Shown: positions 7,597-16,156 of the stretch, piece after piece | Layout of the letters: every line of letters starts with the position of its first letter | How positions within the stretch are numbered: position 1 is the first letter of the stretch | DNA from: Verrucomicrobiota bacterium | GTDB lineage: Bacteria > Verrucomicrobiota > Verrucomicrobiia > Chthoniobacterales > UBA10450 | Reading direction: 5' to 3' | DNA length: 34,449 nt | NCBI GenBank assembly: GCA_003219175.1 | Contig: QHPU01000048.1 | Coordinates: 1-34,449 of the forward strand | Notes under the pieces: model-generated | What the model was told of the DNA's origin: nothing | Database searches by the model: none | Seen by the model: only the letters and a program-made list of their open reading frames with translations | Translations under genes and position numbers: made by a program

Positions 7597-9987
7597 ATGC
7601 CTGCCATTTTGGAAGCGCCAGAAGAAACTTTAATTTCCGATGCACATCGACCGCGCTCTTTTACGCGACGCCTTCTCGTTAGCGTGGCGCGCTTTCTGGC
7701 TGTGCTCGCGCTCGGTGCGATGGCTGGCGGCGGCTGGTATCTGGCGAAGAAAGGTTTCGGCCGAAAATGGCGAGGCCTGGTGGTCGAGGAATTGCACAAG
7801 CATGGGGTGGAAGCGTCTGTTCGCCGGCTCACCCTCGATCCATTTCGCGGCTTGGTGGCGCAGGACGTTCGTATTTTCGATTACAAAAACCGCGAGAATA
7901 CCATTGCGCAGATCAGTCGCATTTCCCTGGACGTCAATTATGCCGCGTTGCTGCAGCATCAGCCATTCTTGAACGCAATCGATATTCGGAATGCTCAGGT
8001 TTCGCTCCCCCTGCCCGAAGGGGCGGATTCCAACGCGCCGCGCGCTGAAATCAGGAATTTGTACGCGCACATTTATTTTCCGCCGGAACAGATTTATGTC
8101 AGTCAGGCGGACGGAATCTTTTGCGGGATTCGAATCTCCGCAACGGGGCAGCTGATTAAGCGCAACGACTACCAGCAATCGAAAGAAACAGCGGAGGAGG
8201 AATGGCTAAGGCGGCTCAGCCTCCTGCAGCGCGTGGTGAGCGAGCTGAACCAGTTCAAATTCTCGGAGCGACCACATTTGCAGATCAAATTCAGTGGCGA
8301 TGTCGCAGAACTGGAGAATGCACGGGTGGAAGGAACGCTCCAGACTGGGCCATTTCAGCGTGGCAATTATCAGGCGCGAAAGTTGAACTTGGCAGGCGAG
8401 TTTGCTGATCAAACGTTGAGCATCCGCCAGTGCGAATTGCAGGACGACCTCGGCGCTTTCAGCGCGAACGCGACCTGGCGGCGTGAGGTGAACGAGATCC
8501 AGTTTCGGGCGCGCAGCAGTCTGAACTTGCGTCCATTGCTCGAGAGCGTCGGCCTCGACAATGTTGTCTCCGACGTTAATTTTTTGGCCCCGCCACAGTT
8601 CGAGATTTCTGGAACAGCGAGATTAGGTGAAGGACAGCCGCGCTGGCAGGCAATCGGGCACGCGGCGCTGGATCGCTTTACTTACAAAGGAATTTCGTTT
8701 CTCGGTGCGAACGCCGAATTTTCATGGGATGGCGAGCGCACCATGGTGCGCGACATTCACGTGCGGCATCAAAGTGGCGAGCTGGTCGGACGATTGCTTG
8801 ATGCGCCAAACGACTTTCGGATTGATCTCTCCAGTACGATCGATCCGAACGCGCTGCGGACTCTCGCTCCGACCGACATGCGCGATTTCGTCAACGATTG
8901 GGACTGGCCGCACGTCGCCAACGTGCAGCTCGTGATTCGCGGGTCGAGCGCCGCCCCAACGACATGGAAAGGCGATGGGACGCTGAAAATGGAGCGGGGC
9001 CGTTTTCGGACCGTCGGCTTCAATAGCGCCTCCACAAATATTCATTTTGGAGACGGCGCGGTTGCGTATGAAAATTTCCGCGTCATCCGGGACGAAGGCG
9101 TTGTTACCGGCACCTTTATCTACGATTTCGCGCACCACGAGACCCGCATGTCCAATGTGGTTTCGAATTTGCGAACCACAGAAGCTATTTCCTGGGTCGA
9201 TCCAAACCTGTTCAAAGTCATCGCGCCCTACAAATTTCAGAAGCCTCCGACTATTACGACCAACGGGGTCTATCAATTTCGTGGCGGCAAGAACACCCGG
9301 CTCGAACTCGATATCGATTCTAGCGCAGGGATGGATTATGTGTTCCTCGGTAAGGCGCTGCCTTTTGATCGGATCAAAGCGAAGTTGCTCTTGACCAATG
9401 ATCGGTTGCAAATTTCCGAATTAAATGGCGCGATTTTTTCCGGAACGCTGCAAGTCAATGCGGACATTTCTCTGGCAAAAAACGATCAACGTTATCGGGC
9501 GACTATAACGGTCGATCGAGTCGATTTTCCGCGACTGACCGACCTCTATTTCAAGTACAAAACCTCGACCGGATCGATGAATGGCCACTACGACTGGACG
9601 GGGAACGGGAGCGATGCCCGTTCTATGTCCGGCAAAGGGGAAGTGGATGTGCACAACGGTGATGTCTTTGCCATTCCGCTCTTCGGACCGCTATCAGACA
9701 TTCTGAACAAGCTCATGCCCGGCATCGGCTACCGGGTGGCGCGCAAGGCAAACATGTCCTTTTCGATTAAGGATGGTGTAATTCGGACGCCCGATTTTCG
9801 CGTCGATGCCGGCGTTTTCGGGATGGTGGGACAGGGCAACGCCCATTTTCTCGACGACAAAATCGATTTCGACGTTCGCATCGACGCCAGCGGCGCGGGA
9901 ATCTTCCTCACCCCACTCTACAAATTTTTCGAATACAAAGCTGAAGGCAGCCTGAAAAAGCCCGACTGGCACCCAAAAATTTTCTGA
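7597..9987 (+). CDS. AsmA-like large envelope protein
   Basis: A 796-residue protein with one N-terminal transmembrane segment (about residues 27-49, LLVSVARFLAVLALGAMAG), followed by a long beta-rich region. The repeated amphipathic pattern and C-terminal AsmA-type features suggest a relative of AsmA/TamB/YhdP: GTLQVNADISL, GKGEVDVHNGDVFAIPLFG and VFGMVGQGNAHFLDDKIDF. Such proteins bridge the periplasm and are thought to carry phospholipids or assist outer-membrane assembly. The end at KPDWHPKIF is a usual AsmA-type terminus. The start ATG 7597 has no clear ribosome-binding site. It stands alone, with a palindromic element separating it from nfo. Confidence 0.75.
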   Translation: MPAILEAPEETLISDAHRPRSFTRRLLVSVARFLAVLALGAMAGGGWYLAKKGFGRKWRGLVVEELHKHGVEASVRRLTLDPFRGLVAQDVRIFDYKNRENTIAQISRISLDVNYAALLQHQPFLNAIDIRNAQVSLPLPEGADSNAPRAEIRNLYAHIYFPPEQIYVSQADGIFCGIRISATGQLIKRNDYQQSKETAEEEWLRRLSLLQRVVSELNQFKFSERPHLQIKFSGDVAELENARVEGTLQTGPFQRGNYQARKLNLAGEFADQTLSIRQCELQDDLGAFSANATWRREVNEIQFRARSSLNLRPLLESVGLDNVVSDVNFLAPPQFEISGTARLGEGQPRWQAIGHAALDRFTYKGISFLGANAEFSWDGERTMVRDIHVRHQSGELVGRLLDAPNDFRIDLSSTIDPNALRTLAPTDMRDFVNDWDWPHVANVQLVIRGSSAAPTTWKGDGTLKMERGRFRTVGFNSASTNIHFGDGAVAYENFRVIRDEGVVTGTFIYDFAHHETRMSNVVSNLRTTEAISWVDPNLFKVIAPYKFQKPPTITTNGVYQFRGGKNTRLELDIDSSAGMDYVFLGKALPFDRIKAKLLLTNDRLQISELNGAIFSGTLQVNADISLAKNDQRYRATITVDRVDFPRLTDLYFKYKTSTGSMNGHYDWTGNGSDARSMSGKGEVDVHNGDVFAIPLFGPLSDILNKLMPGIGYRVARKANMSFSIKDGVIRTPDFRVDAGVFGMVGQGNAHFLDDKIDFDVRIDASGAGIFLTPLYKFFEYKAEGSLKKPDWHPKIF

Positions 9988-9996
9988 GCATGAATT

Positions 9997-10114
9997 CGTC
10001 GTCATCTCCAGCGGAGCCAAGAGAAGCCGAGAGATCCCGCTGCATTACGGGCAAGGGTCGCCCCGGGATTCCTCGGTCCGAGCTGGACGGGCGTATTTGC
10101 TCGGAATGACGACG
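9997..10114. repeat. GTCATC-type palindromic element overlapping the nfo start codon
   Basis: The outer inverted repeat is CGTCGTCAT (9997-10005) with ATGACGACG (10106-10114). The interior holds further GAGATCC/GGGATTCC-like halves, as in the element at 11.8 kb. The right arm begins with the ATG of nfo, so the element supplies the first codons of that gene. Confidence 0.6.
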
Positions 10115-10966
10115 TTGCTCGGCGCCCACATGTCGATTGCGGGTGGGGCGCACATGGCGATCGAGCGCGCCTGCTCGATCCAATGCACGGCTATGCAGAT
10201 TTTCGTGAAGAACAACATGCAATGGTTCGCTCGTCCTCTTTCGGCCGAGGAGGTCCGCGCTTTCCTGGAGCATCAACAGCGCTGCCAGTTGGCTTCCATC
10301 TTTGCGCACGCCAATTATTTGATCAATCTGGCGGCGACCAATCCGCAGTTTCATGCCAATTCATTGCGCGCTCTGGCCGAAGAATTAATTCGTGCCGATC
10401 AGTTCGAGCTGCCGTTTCTGGTGTTGCACCCGGGCGCACACCTTGGTGCTGGCGAGGAAGCGGGCCTGGAGAAAATCGCCGCGTCGATCGACGCGATCTG
10501 GCGCGTCATTCCAAGAGTGAAAACGAAAATCGCGCTCGAGACTACCGCCGGCCAGGGTTCGTGTCTCGGTCACCGTTTTGAAGAGATTGCGCAAATTATT
10601 AACAAGGTGCGGGAGCCGGAGCGGCTTTGTGTTTGCCTCGATACCGCTCACATTTTCGCCGCTGGCTACGACATCAGCTCGGAGAGTGCAGTGAAAAAAA
10701 CATTTCGCGAGTTCGATCACGTCATCGGACGACCACGGCTGGCGGCGATTCACCTGAACGATTCCAAAAGCGCGCGCGGTTCGCGCGTTGATCGGCACGC
10801 ACACATCGGCAAAGGCGAGATCGGGCCGGCGGCATTTCGTTTCATTATGAACGACCGCCGTTTCAGCAAAATCCCAAAGGTCCTGGAGACACCGAAAGGC
10901 AAGCAAATGAAGGAAGATGTGGTGAATTTGCGGAGGCTGCGCAAACTGATTGCACAGTCCTCCTGA
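10106..10966 (+). CDS. nfo: Endonuclease IV (AP endonuclease)
   Basis: Nfo cleaves DNA 5' of abasic sites and removes 3'-blocking groups in base-excision repair. From ATG 10106 the protein has 286 residues and starts MTTLLGAHMSIAGG. All nine trinuclear zinc ligands can be placed: His68, His108, Glu145, Asp179, His182, His216, Asp229, His231 and Glu261. They lie in FAHANY, LHPGAH, ALETTAGQG, CLDTAHIFAAGYD, IHLNDSK, RVDRHAHIG and VLETPK. A TTG three codons upstream is possible but unneeded. The start codon is part of a palindromic repeat, so expression may depend on that element. It could follow the glycosylase encoded at the other end of the cluster in the same pathway. Confidence 0.96.
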   Translation: MTTLLGAHMSIAGGAHMAIERACSIQCTAMQIFVKNNMQWFARPLSAEEVRAFLEHQQRCQLASIFAHANYLINLAATNPQFHANSLRALAEELIRADQFELPFLVLHPGAHLGAGEEAGLEKIAASIDAIWRVIPRVKTKIALETTAGQGSCLGHRFEEIAQIINKVREPERLCVCLDTAHIFAAGYDISSESAVKKTFREFDHVIGRPRLAAIHLNDSKSARGSRVDRHAHIGKGEIGPAAFRFIMNDRRFSKIPKVLETPKGKQMKEDVVNLRRLRKLIAQSS

Positions 10967-10972
10967 GCGATA

Positions 10973-11019
10973 CGGGAATGCCAATCCCGCTCGGACAGCC
11001 GGCTTCGCTCAGGATGATA
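10973..11019. repeat. Short hairpin and partial dispersed repeat after nfo
   Basis: CGGGA (10973-10977) pairs with TCCCG (10985-10989) just after the nfo stop. It is followed by GGCTTCGCTCAGGATGAT, whose first 12 bases recur exactly inside uvrA at 28700-28711. This is probably a truncated dispersed element; it may weakly terminate nfo transcription. Confidence 0.45.
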
Positions 11020-11063
11020 CGCGCTAGCATTGCGACTTTTCGTTTGCCGCGCAAAATTTCACG

Positions 11064-11759
11064 ATGGCGAAATCAGAAAAAATCGCGCTCGTTACCGGAG
11101 CGAATAAAGGAATCGGCTTCGAAGTTGCGCGGCAGCTTACGGGTAAAGGTTTTCGCGTGTTCATCGGCGCGCGCAACGAGAAAGCCGGGCGAGCCGCGGC
11201 GCAGAAAATTGGAGCGACGGCGACGTTTTTGAAGATTGATGTCTCAGATCAGGGGAGCATCCAGGAAGCGGCAAACGAATTGGCGAAAGCGATCGATCAT
11301 CTCGACGTGCTGGTGAATAACGCCGGCATTATCGTTGACGGCGATGACGCGATTCTAAAGGCGACACCGGAGCAATTTGAAGAAACGATGCGGACGAATG
11401 CGCTCGGGCCTCTCATGGTGGCAGAGGCTTTTCAACCGCTGCTGACGAAATCGTCGGCTCCGCGGATTATTAATGTCTCGAGCAGCGGCGGACAACTCCA
11501 TGATGGAGCCGATGGTTGGTCGCCTATTTATTGCATTTCGAAAACGACACTGAATGGAGTGACTTCGCAGCTGGCGGCCGCGTTGCCGAAGTTCGCGGTG
11601 AACTCCGTCTGCCCAGGCTGGGTCCGCACCGATATGGGCGGTGCTGGCGCGCCTCGGTCCGTCGAACAAGGCGCCGAGGGAATCGTCTGGCTAGCTGCAG
11701 ATGCTCCGCAAACTCTCACCGGCAAATTTGTGCAGGACCGGAAAGTGATTCCGTGGTGA
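11064..11759 (+). CDS. Short-chain dehydrogenase/reductase (carbonyl-reductase-like)
   Basis: A 231-residue Rossmann-fold NAD(P)-dependent oxidoreductase. The cofactor motif is TGANKGIG (11-18), the structural motif NNAG (85-88), and the catalytic residues Ser139 and Tyr156-x3-Lys160 (YCISK), followed by PGWVRTDMGG. The NKGIG variant and YCISK resemble carbonyl-reductase-type SDRs, and Arg37 after strand 2 (GARNEK) favours NADPH. The substrate is unknown. The length is standard and all catalytic residues are intact. It stands alone between palindromic elements. Confidence 0.9.
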   Translation: MAKSEKIALVTGANKGIGFEVARQLTGKGFRVFIGARNEKAGRAAAQKIGATATFLKIDVSDQGSIQEAANELAKAIDHLDVLVNNAGIIVDGDDAILKATPEQFEETMRTNALGPLMVAEAFQPLLTKSSAPRIINVSSSGGQLHDGADGWSPIYCISKTTLNGVTSQLAAALPKFAVNSVCPGWVRTDMGGAGAPRSVEQGAEGIVWLAADAPQTLTGKFVQDRKVIPW

Positions 11760-11820
11760 TTCCGAACCGGACTGGCATTTGCTTAAGTGCGAGGGATAAT
11801 GGCAGAGTGCGCCCTTTGCT

Positions 11821-11939
11821 TGTCATCCCGAGCGCAAGCGAGGGATCTCACCTATCGCGATTAATCATTGGAGCTACTTCGGATGATCCATCGCGAGTTG
11901 TGAGATCCCTCGCCGTCTGTCGCGGCTCGGGATGACGCG
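11821..11939. repeat. GTCATCCC-type palindromic element, best copy
   Basis: GTCATCCCGAG (11822-11832) pairs with CTCGGGATGAC (11926-11936), and inside it GAGGGATCTCAC (11840-11851) pairs with GTGAGATCCCTC (11900-11911). The element is about 119 bp and lies between the SDR gene and the convergent DUF4870 gene. It is the reference copy for the family also seen at 1.0, 10.0 and 26.9 kb. Confidence 0.8.
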
Positions 11940-11956
11940 TTATGGGAGCGGTAATT

Positions 11957-12331
11957 CTAACTCAGAAACCGAATCGTGATTGGGTAATGGTAAAACTTTC
12001 CTTCGCTCGCGCGGATGGAGGCAATAATAACGAGGACGACATTCACAATATGCAAGATCGCAAGCAATACGAATCCGATGAGAATAAGGCAGAGGATTCC
12101 CGAGATAATTGAGTAGACGAGCATCGAGAGCTGGAAATTGATCGATTCCTTGCCGTGTGCGTCGATCTCGGGCGAGTCGCCACGTTTTACCAGCCAAACG
12201 ATCAAGGGCGCAATGATGTGACCAGCCCACGGGATGAAGAATCCGAGAAGTGCGCTGGCGTGACAGAGCACGTTCCATGTCCGGACATCGCCTGACGAGA
12301 TCGGAGTAGGAGGAGGCTGAGTCGTTTCCAT
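11957..12331 (-). CDS. DUF4870 (Tic20-like) membrane protein
   Basis: A 124-residue protein with a proline-rich N-terminus and about three hydrophobic segments. It shows the DUF4870 pattern: NVLCHASALLGFFIPWAGHIIAPLIVWLVKR, then HGKESINFQLSMLVYSIISG and a C-terminal hydrophobic hairpin. The family is widespread and uncharacterised, and distantly resembles the chloroplast Tic20 membrane proteins. The start ATG 12331 lacks a visible ribosome-binding site. It lies downstream of murA on the same strand, separated by a hairpin array, so it is probably expressed separately. Confidence 0.85.
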   Translation of the reverse strand: METTQPPPTPISSGDVRTWNVLCHASALLGFFIPWAGHIIAPLIVWLVKRGDSPEIDAHGKESINFQLSMLVYSIISGILCLILIGFVLLAILHIVNVVLVIIASIRASEGKFYHYPITIRFLS

Positions 12332-12390
12332 AGAAAAGTAAAAGAGCCTCTGCCCGTTTTGATTGAATGCAAGCGGGCTCGCGTTTGGAG

Positions 12391-12486
12391 GTTAGGCTTC
12401 TAGCCTGACTCGGCCGACATGCTTCTAGCTTGGCGCTGCGATTGGCAGGCAAGATGCCTGCCATCCGAAGCAGGCGAGGACGCCTG
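12391..12486. repeat. Array of short hairpins downstream of murA
   Basis: Successive hairpins: AGGCT-TCT-AGCCT (12394-12406), a weaker GCT-TCT-AGC, GGCAGGCA-AGA-TGCCTGCC (12444-12462, 8-bp stem), and CAGGCG-AGGA-CGCCTG (12471-12486). Loops read AGA, AGGA or their complement TCT. The array begins 11 nt beyond the murA stop and could terminate or stabilise its transcript. Confidence 0.7.
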
Positions 12487-12497
12487 TCTTCCAGCGC

Positions 12498-13757
12498 TCA
12501 CGCTTTCACCCGCTCGATGTTGGCGCCGAGCTCGCCCAACTTCTCGTCGAGGTGTTCGTAGCCACGATCGATGTGATAGACGCGGCTCACTTCCGTCGTT
12601 CCCTCGGCCTTCAATCCTGCCAGCACCAGCGCGGCCGACGCACGCAGATCACTCGCCATCACCGGCGCGCCCGTCAGTCGTTCCACGCCCGAAATTACAG
12701 CCGTTGCGCCTTCCATTTGCACCTGCGCGCCCATCCGTTTGAGCTCGGCTACGTGCATGTAGCGCTGCGGAAAAATATTTTCCGTGATTACACTGATTCC
12801 CTCAGTCGTAGAAAGCAACGCGCACATTTGCGCCTGCATGTCGGTCGGGAATCCGGGATAGGGTTCGGTCACAATTTCCAACGGCTTTGGCGCACCGTTT
12901 GGCAAGACCGTGAGGGACTGTTTTTTTGTCTCGAGCTTGAATCCGCAATCGCCCAGAGCAGTGGTAATTGCGGTAAGATGGTCGGGGTTAACCCGATTCA
13001 CGGTGACTCCTTTGCCGGCAATCGCGCCCGCTACCAGAAATGTGCCGGCTTCGATGCGGTCGGGAATGATGTCGTGCTCTGCTCCGTGCAAATCGCTTAC
13101 CCCTTCGATGATTATGCGTCGTGTACCCGCACCCTCGATTTTCGCGCCCATTTTGTTGAGAAAATTGGCGAGGTCGCAAACTTCCGGCTCCTGCGCTGCG
13201 CCTTCGATTACGGTTGTGCCTTCGGCGAGAACCGCGGCCATCATTACGTTGTCGGTGCCGAGAACGGTTGGTCCGAATTTGCCGCGCAAATTAATGACAG
13301 CGCCATTCAATTTCGGAGCGAAAACCTTCACGTTCCCGCCTTCTACCCGCACAGCTGCGCCGAGCGCCTCGAAACCTTTCAAATGCAAGTCGATCGGCCG
13401 GTCGCCGATGACGCAACCGCCCGGGAGGGAAACAGTCGCTTCCTTGCAACGCCCGAGAAGGGGTCCAAGGACGCAAACGGACGCGCGCATTTTCCGAACC
13501 ACGTCATATGGTGCGACCGATTGGGCCTTGTCTGCCGAAACCGTGACGGTGCCGCTGGCGCGTTCGACCTGCGCGCCGAGGTGAATTAAAATTTGCAGCA
13601 TGTAATGCGTGTCGCTCAGGTCGGGCACGCGGTGAATGATACACGGCTCGCGCGTCAGCAGCGTCGCGGCCAGGATGGGCAGAGCGGAATTCTTCGAGCC
13701 GCTGATCTTGATGGAACCGGCGAGAGCATTCCCGCCATGCACAAGGATCTTATCCAT
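12498..13757 (-). CDS. murA: UDP-N-acetylglucosamine 1-carboxyvinyltransferase
   Basis: MurA transfers enolpyruvate from PEP to UDP-GlcNAc, the first committed step of peptidoglycan synthesis, in the cytoplasm. The 419-residue length is exactly typical. Lys22-Asn23 in SGSKNSALP, the catalytic Cys115 in [11 protein letters not shown], Asp306 in [11 protein letters not shown] and [10 protein letters not shown] are all present. Cys115 means the enzyme should be the fosfomycin-sensitive type, unlike the Asp form of Chlamydia and mycobacteria. The start ATG 13757 lies inside the end of prmC (8-nt overlap) and has no good ribosome-binding site, so it is likely translated by coupling. Confidence 0.97.
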   Translation of the reverse strand: MDKILVHGGNALAGSIKISGSKNSALPILAATLLTREPCIIHRVPDLSDTHYMLQILIHLGAQVERASGTVTVSADKAQSVAPYDVVRKMRASVCVLGPLLGRCKEATVSLPGGCVIGDRPIDLHLKGFEALGAAVRVEGGNVKVFAPKLNGAVINLRGKFGPTVLGTDNVMMAAVLAEGTTVIEGAAQEPEVCDLANFLNKMGAKIEGAGTRRIIIEGVSDLHGAEHDIIPDRIEAGTFLVAGAIAGKGVTVNRVNPDHLTAITTALGDCGFKLETKKQSLTVLPNGAPKPLEIVTEPYPGFPTDMQAQMCALLSTTEGISVITENIFPQRYMHVAELKRMGAQVQMEGATAVISGVERLTGAPVMASDLRASAALVLAGLKAEGTTEVSRVYHIDRGYEHLDEKLGELGANIERVKA

Positions 13758-14586
13758 ACCGGGCTAAGAGAAAACGCGTTCTACCTGAATAATCGTTTTT
13801 CGCCTCAATGTCGCCGTAATTTTTCTGGCGCAAGAGTTCGATCAGGGCCGGTTCCTGACCCAGGCCAATCTCGAGCGCGAGCAGACCGCCGTTATTCAAA
13901 TACGCCGGCGAGGTTTCAATCAATTGGCGAATCATTTCATCGCCCTTCTCTCCGGCGAAAACCGCGACTTCCGGATCCCGCAAAACCTCGGCCGCGAGTT
14001 GGTCGCGGTCATGTCGTGAAATGTAGGGCAGATTGGCGACGATCAGGTCGAATTTTCCATCTACGTTCTCCAGTAAGTCGGCGTTGCGAAATTCCACCTC
14101 ATCGATTTGGAGCCGGGCCGCATTTTCACGCGCTAGCAACAGGGCCTCGTCGGAGAGGTCGGTTGCGAGAATTTTCGCCCCGGGAAATTTTTGTGCCAGA
14201 GTCAACGCGATCACGCCCGAACCGGTTCCCACGTCGAGAATGGTTGATGGTTTACGGTCAACGGTAGATTGAAGAAGCAGCTCAACCAATTCCTCTGTCT
14301 CCGGTCGCGGAACGAGCGCGCGTTTGTCACAGAGAAAAACATTCCCGCAAAACTCGACCGTTCCGAGCAAATGCTGGAGCGGCTCGTGTTGTCCCCGTCG
14401 TCGCACCAGTTCGCGGATTGGCGCCAGCTCTGGTTCTGCCAGATCGCGCTCAAATTCCAAGTAGACATCGAGTCGTTTCCGTCCGAGCGAATGCGCCAGT
14501 AAATGCTCCGCATTCAAGCGTGGATTTTCGATACCGCGTTTCTGGAAATACGCAGTCGTTGATTGCAGGACTTCCAGAACAGTCAT
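13750..14586 (-). CDS. prmC: Peptide chain release factor N5-glutamine methyltransferase
   Basis: PrmC methylates the glutamine of the GGQ motif in release factors RF1 and RF2, using S-adenosylmethionine. The 278-residue protein has an N-terminal helical domain with RLNAEHLLAHSLG and GTVEFCGNVFL, and the SAM-binding motif DVGTGSGVIAL (about 118-128). The substrate motif reads NLPY (185-188) where most PrmC proteins have NPPY. The order rpmE-prfA-prmC-murA places it next to its RF1 substrate. The hairpin array at 14.6 kb separates it from prfA. It overlaps murA by 8 nt. Confidence 0.94.
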   Translation of the reverse strand: MTVLEVLQSTTAYFQKRGIENPRLNAEHLLAHSLGRKRLDVYLEFERDLAEPELAPIRELVRRRGQHEPLQHLLGTVEFCGNVFLCDKRALVPRPETEELVELLLQSTVDRKPSTILDVGTGSGVIALTLAQKFPGAKILATDLSDEALLLARENAARLQIDEVEFRNADLLENVDGKFDLIVANLPYISRHDRDQLAAEVLRDPEVAVFAGEKGDEMIRQLIETSPAYLNNGGLLALEIGLGQEPALIELLRQKNYGDIEAKNDYSGRTRFLLARYG

Positions 14587-14626
14587 GGATATCGAAGCAA
14601 TGTTATCTTGAGCCGCAGAGTGGAGC

Positions 14627-14700
14627 GCAGGTATCTTGCCTGCTCAGACTGTAACCAGGCGAGACGCCCGGTTGCCCCACAGGCTGGAAGCCTGCGCCCC
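14627..14700. repeat. Hairpin array between prfA and prmC
   Basis: Three short hairpins: GCAGG/CCTGC around TATCTTG (14627-14643), ACCAGGCG/CGCCCGGT with AGA loop and one mismatch (about 14654-14672), and CAGGCT-GGA-AGCCTG (14680-14694) followed by CGCCCC. The last unit plus CGCCCC resembles 30164-30184. It may modulate readthrough from prfA into prmC. Confidence 0.65.
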
Positions 14701-14737
14701 AGGATGACAACCAATAAAGGCGCGAGGTGAATCTTCA

Positions 14738-15817
14738 TCACGCGCTCAGCGCGCTATCTTTTAGTCTTTCAGCCAGATCCGCCGCTTGCAGGGCTGAAAT
14801 CATTTCCTCGAGGTCCCCTTCGATAAATCGGTCCAGATTGTAAAGCGTCAGTCCGATGCGGTGATCAGTGACACGGTTCTGCGGGAAATTGTAGGTGCGA
14901 ATTTTTTCTTCGCGCCCACCCGATCCGATCTGGCTCCGGCGATGCGCGGCATATTTCTCCGCTTCTTCGCGTTGTTTGGTTTCGAGGAGACGCGAACGCA
15001 GAACGTTGAGCGCTTTCTCCTTGTTCTTTTGCTGGCTCCGACCGTCCTGGCAACGAACGATGGTGCCGGTTGGAATGTGCAGGACCTGCACCGCTGAATC
15101 GGTCGTGTTCACCCCCTGGCCGCCCGGTCCGCCGGAACGGCAAACCTCGATCCGGAGATCTTCCGGTTTTAGTTCGAGATCGACTTCCTCTGCTTCCGGT
15201 AGAACGGCGACCGTCGCTGTGCTGGTGTGAATCCGCCCCTGCGCTTCCGTCGCCGGCACGCGCTGCACTCGATGGACTCCGCTCTCATAACGCAGCTTTC
15301 GAAAAACCGATTCGCCGCTGACTTTGAAAATGATTTCCTTTAATCCCCCCAGCTCCGATGGGCTCGAGTCCATGCTCTCCATTTTTAGTCCGGCTGACTC
15401 GGCATAGTGATTGTACATCCGATACAAATCAGCCGCGAAAATTGCGGCCTCGCTTCCGCCGGTGCCGGCGCGAATCTCGATGATCGCGTCTCGATTTTCA
15501 TTTTCGTCTGGCGGAAGCAACGCGACCTGCATCTCGCGTTCGAGATCGGCGACGCGTCTCTCGATGGCGGGAATTTCTTCCTGCGCCATTTGCGCAAGGT
15601 CGGTATCGCTGGAATTGGCGAGCTCGCGATTGTCCGCCAGCTGCATTCGCGCATTCGACAGTTCGGTCCATTTCGCGAGCAGCGCTTTGACGTTGGCGTG
15701 TTCGCGCATGATCTCGCCGGCGCGATTCCGATTTTCAAAAAGAGAGGGGTCGGCGATCTCGCGCTCGAGTTGTTCGAAGCGCTCGCGTTTACGTTGGATG
15801 AGAAGATTAAAGTCCAT
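14738..15817 (-). CDS. prfA: Peptide chain release factor 1
   Basis: RF1 recognises UAA and UAG stop codons and triggers peptide release on the ribosome. The 359-residue length is typical. The anticodon-like tripeptide Pro-Ala-Thr (188-190, in RVPATEAQGRIHTS) identifies RF1 rather than RF2, and the catalytic GGQ is at 232-234 in SGGPGGQGVNTTDSAV. The gene lies between rpmE and prmC on the same strand, with hairpin-rich spacers of 64 and 151 nt. The start ATG 15817 lacks a strong ribosome-binding site. Confidence 0.97.
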   Translation of the reverse strand: MDFNLLIQRKRERFEQLEREIADPSLFENRNRAGEIMREHANVKALLAKWTELSNARMQLADNRELANSSDTDLAQMAQEEIPAIERRVADLEREMQVALLPPDENENRDAIIEIRAGTGGSEAAIFAADLYRMYNHYAESAGLKMESMDSSPSELGGLKEIIFKVSGESVFRKLRYESGVHRVQRVPATEAQGRIHTSTATVAVLPEAEEVDLELKPEDLRIEVCRSGGPGGQGVNTTDSAVQVLHIPTGTIVRCQDGRSQQKNKEKALNVLRSRLLETKQREEAEKYAAHRRSQIGSGGREEKIRTYNFPQNRVTDHRIGLTLYNLDRFIEGDLEEMISALQAADLAERLKDSALSA

Positions 15818-15825
15818 GCGCTGTC

Positions 15826-15871
15826 GCCGCGGTCGCTGGCCGCGGCAAAACCCCGGGGGCGACGACCCCGG
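15826..15871. repeat. Two GC-rich hairpins between rpmE and prfA
   Basis: GCCGCGG (15826-15832) pairs with CCGCGGC (15840-15846), and CCGGGG (15853-15858) pairs with CCCCGG (15866-15871). In the direction of transcription (minus strand) the second is followed by GGTTTTG. They could form an attenuator-like structure that lowers prfA relative to the ribosomal protein gene, or may be extragenic repeats. Confidence 0.55.
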
Positions 15872-15881
15872 CTACAGTCAG

Positions 15882-16106
15882 CTAAGCTTTACCCGCACGA
15901 GCGGCCTTGGTGCTGCCGTAGCGGCGGGCGAATTTTTCCACACGTCCGGCAGTGTCGACAAATTTTTGCTCGCCAGTGAAAAACGGATGGCAGGCGGCGC
16001 AGATGCCGATTCTAATATCTTGTTTGGTCGAGCGAGTATGATAAACCGCGCCGCACGCGCAAACGATATCGGTCTCTTGATAATCGGGATGAATGTCCGC
16101 CTTCAT
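15882..16106 (-). CDS. rpmE: 50S ribosomal protein bL31
   Basis: A 74-residue ribosomal protein, a component of the large-subunit central protuberance and inter-subunit bridge. The start is set at ATG 16106 to give the family start [10 protein letters not shown]; an upstream ATG at 16124 would add six residues. The zinc-binding cysteines are Cys16 and Cys18 (CAC) with Cys36 and Cys39 (CAAC), so this is the C+ form. [21 protein letters not shown] is the usual core. It is first in the rpmE-prfA-prmC-murA cluster and divergent from the ligase gene, with only 50 nt between them. Confidence 0.96.
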   Translation of the reverse strand: MKADIHPDYQETDIVCACGAVYHTRSTKQDIRIGICAACHPFFTGEQKFVDTAGRVEKFARRYGSTKAARAGKA

Positions 16107-16156
16107 GTTGAAAAACGAGCCCAAAACTTAGCCGCAAACCGTTAAATTCGCAAGTG

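Noticed and set aside
12552-13589. Long open frame (345 codons) on the plus strand across murA
   Set aside because: It is antisense to a fully conserved murA with intact catalytic residues, and its translation has no recognisable domain. GC-rich coding DNA often leaves the opposite strand open.
16107-16156. tRNA or other RNA gene in the short divergent gaps
   Set aside because: No cloverleaf, T-arm GTTCGA-type motif or CCA-adjacent structure was recognised in any intergenic region.
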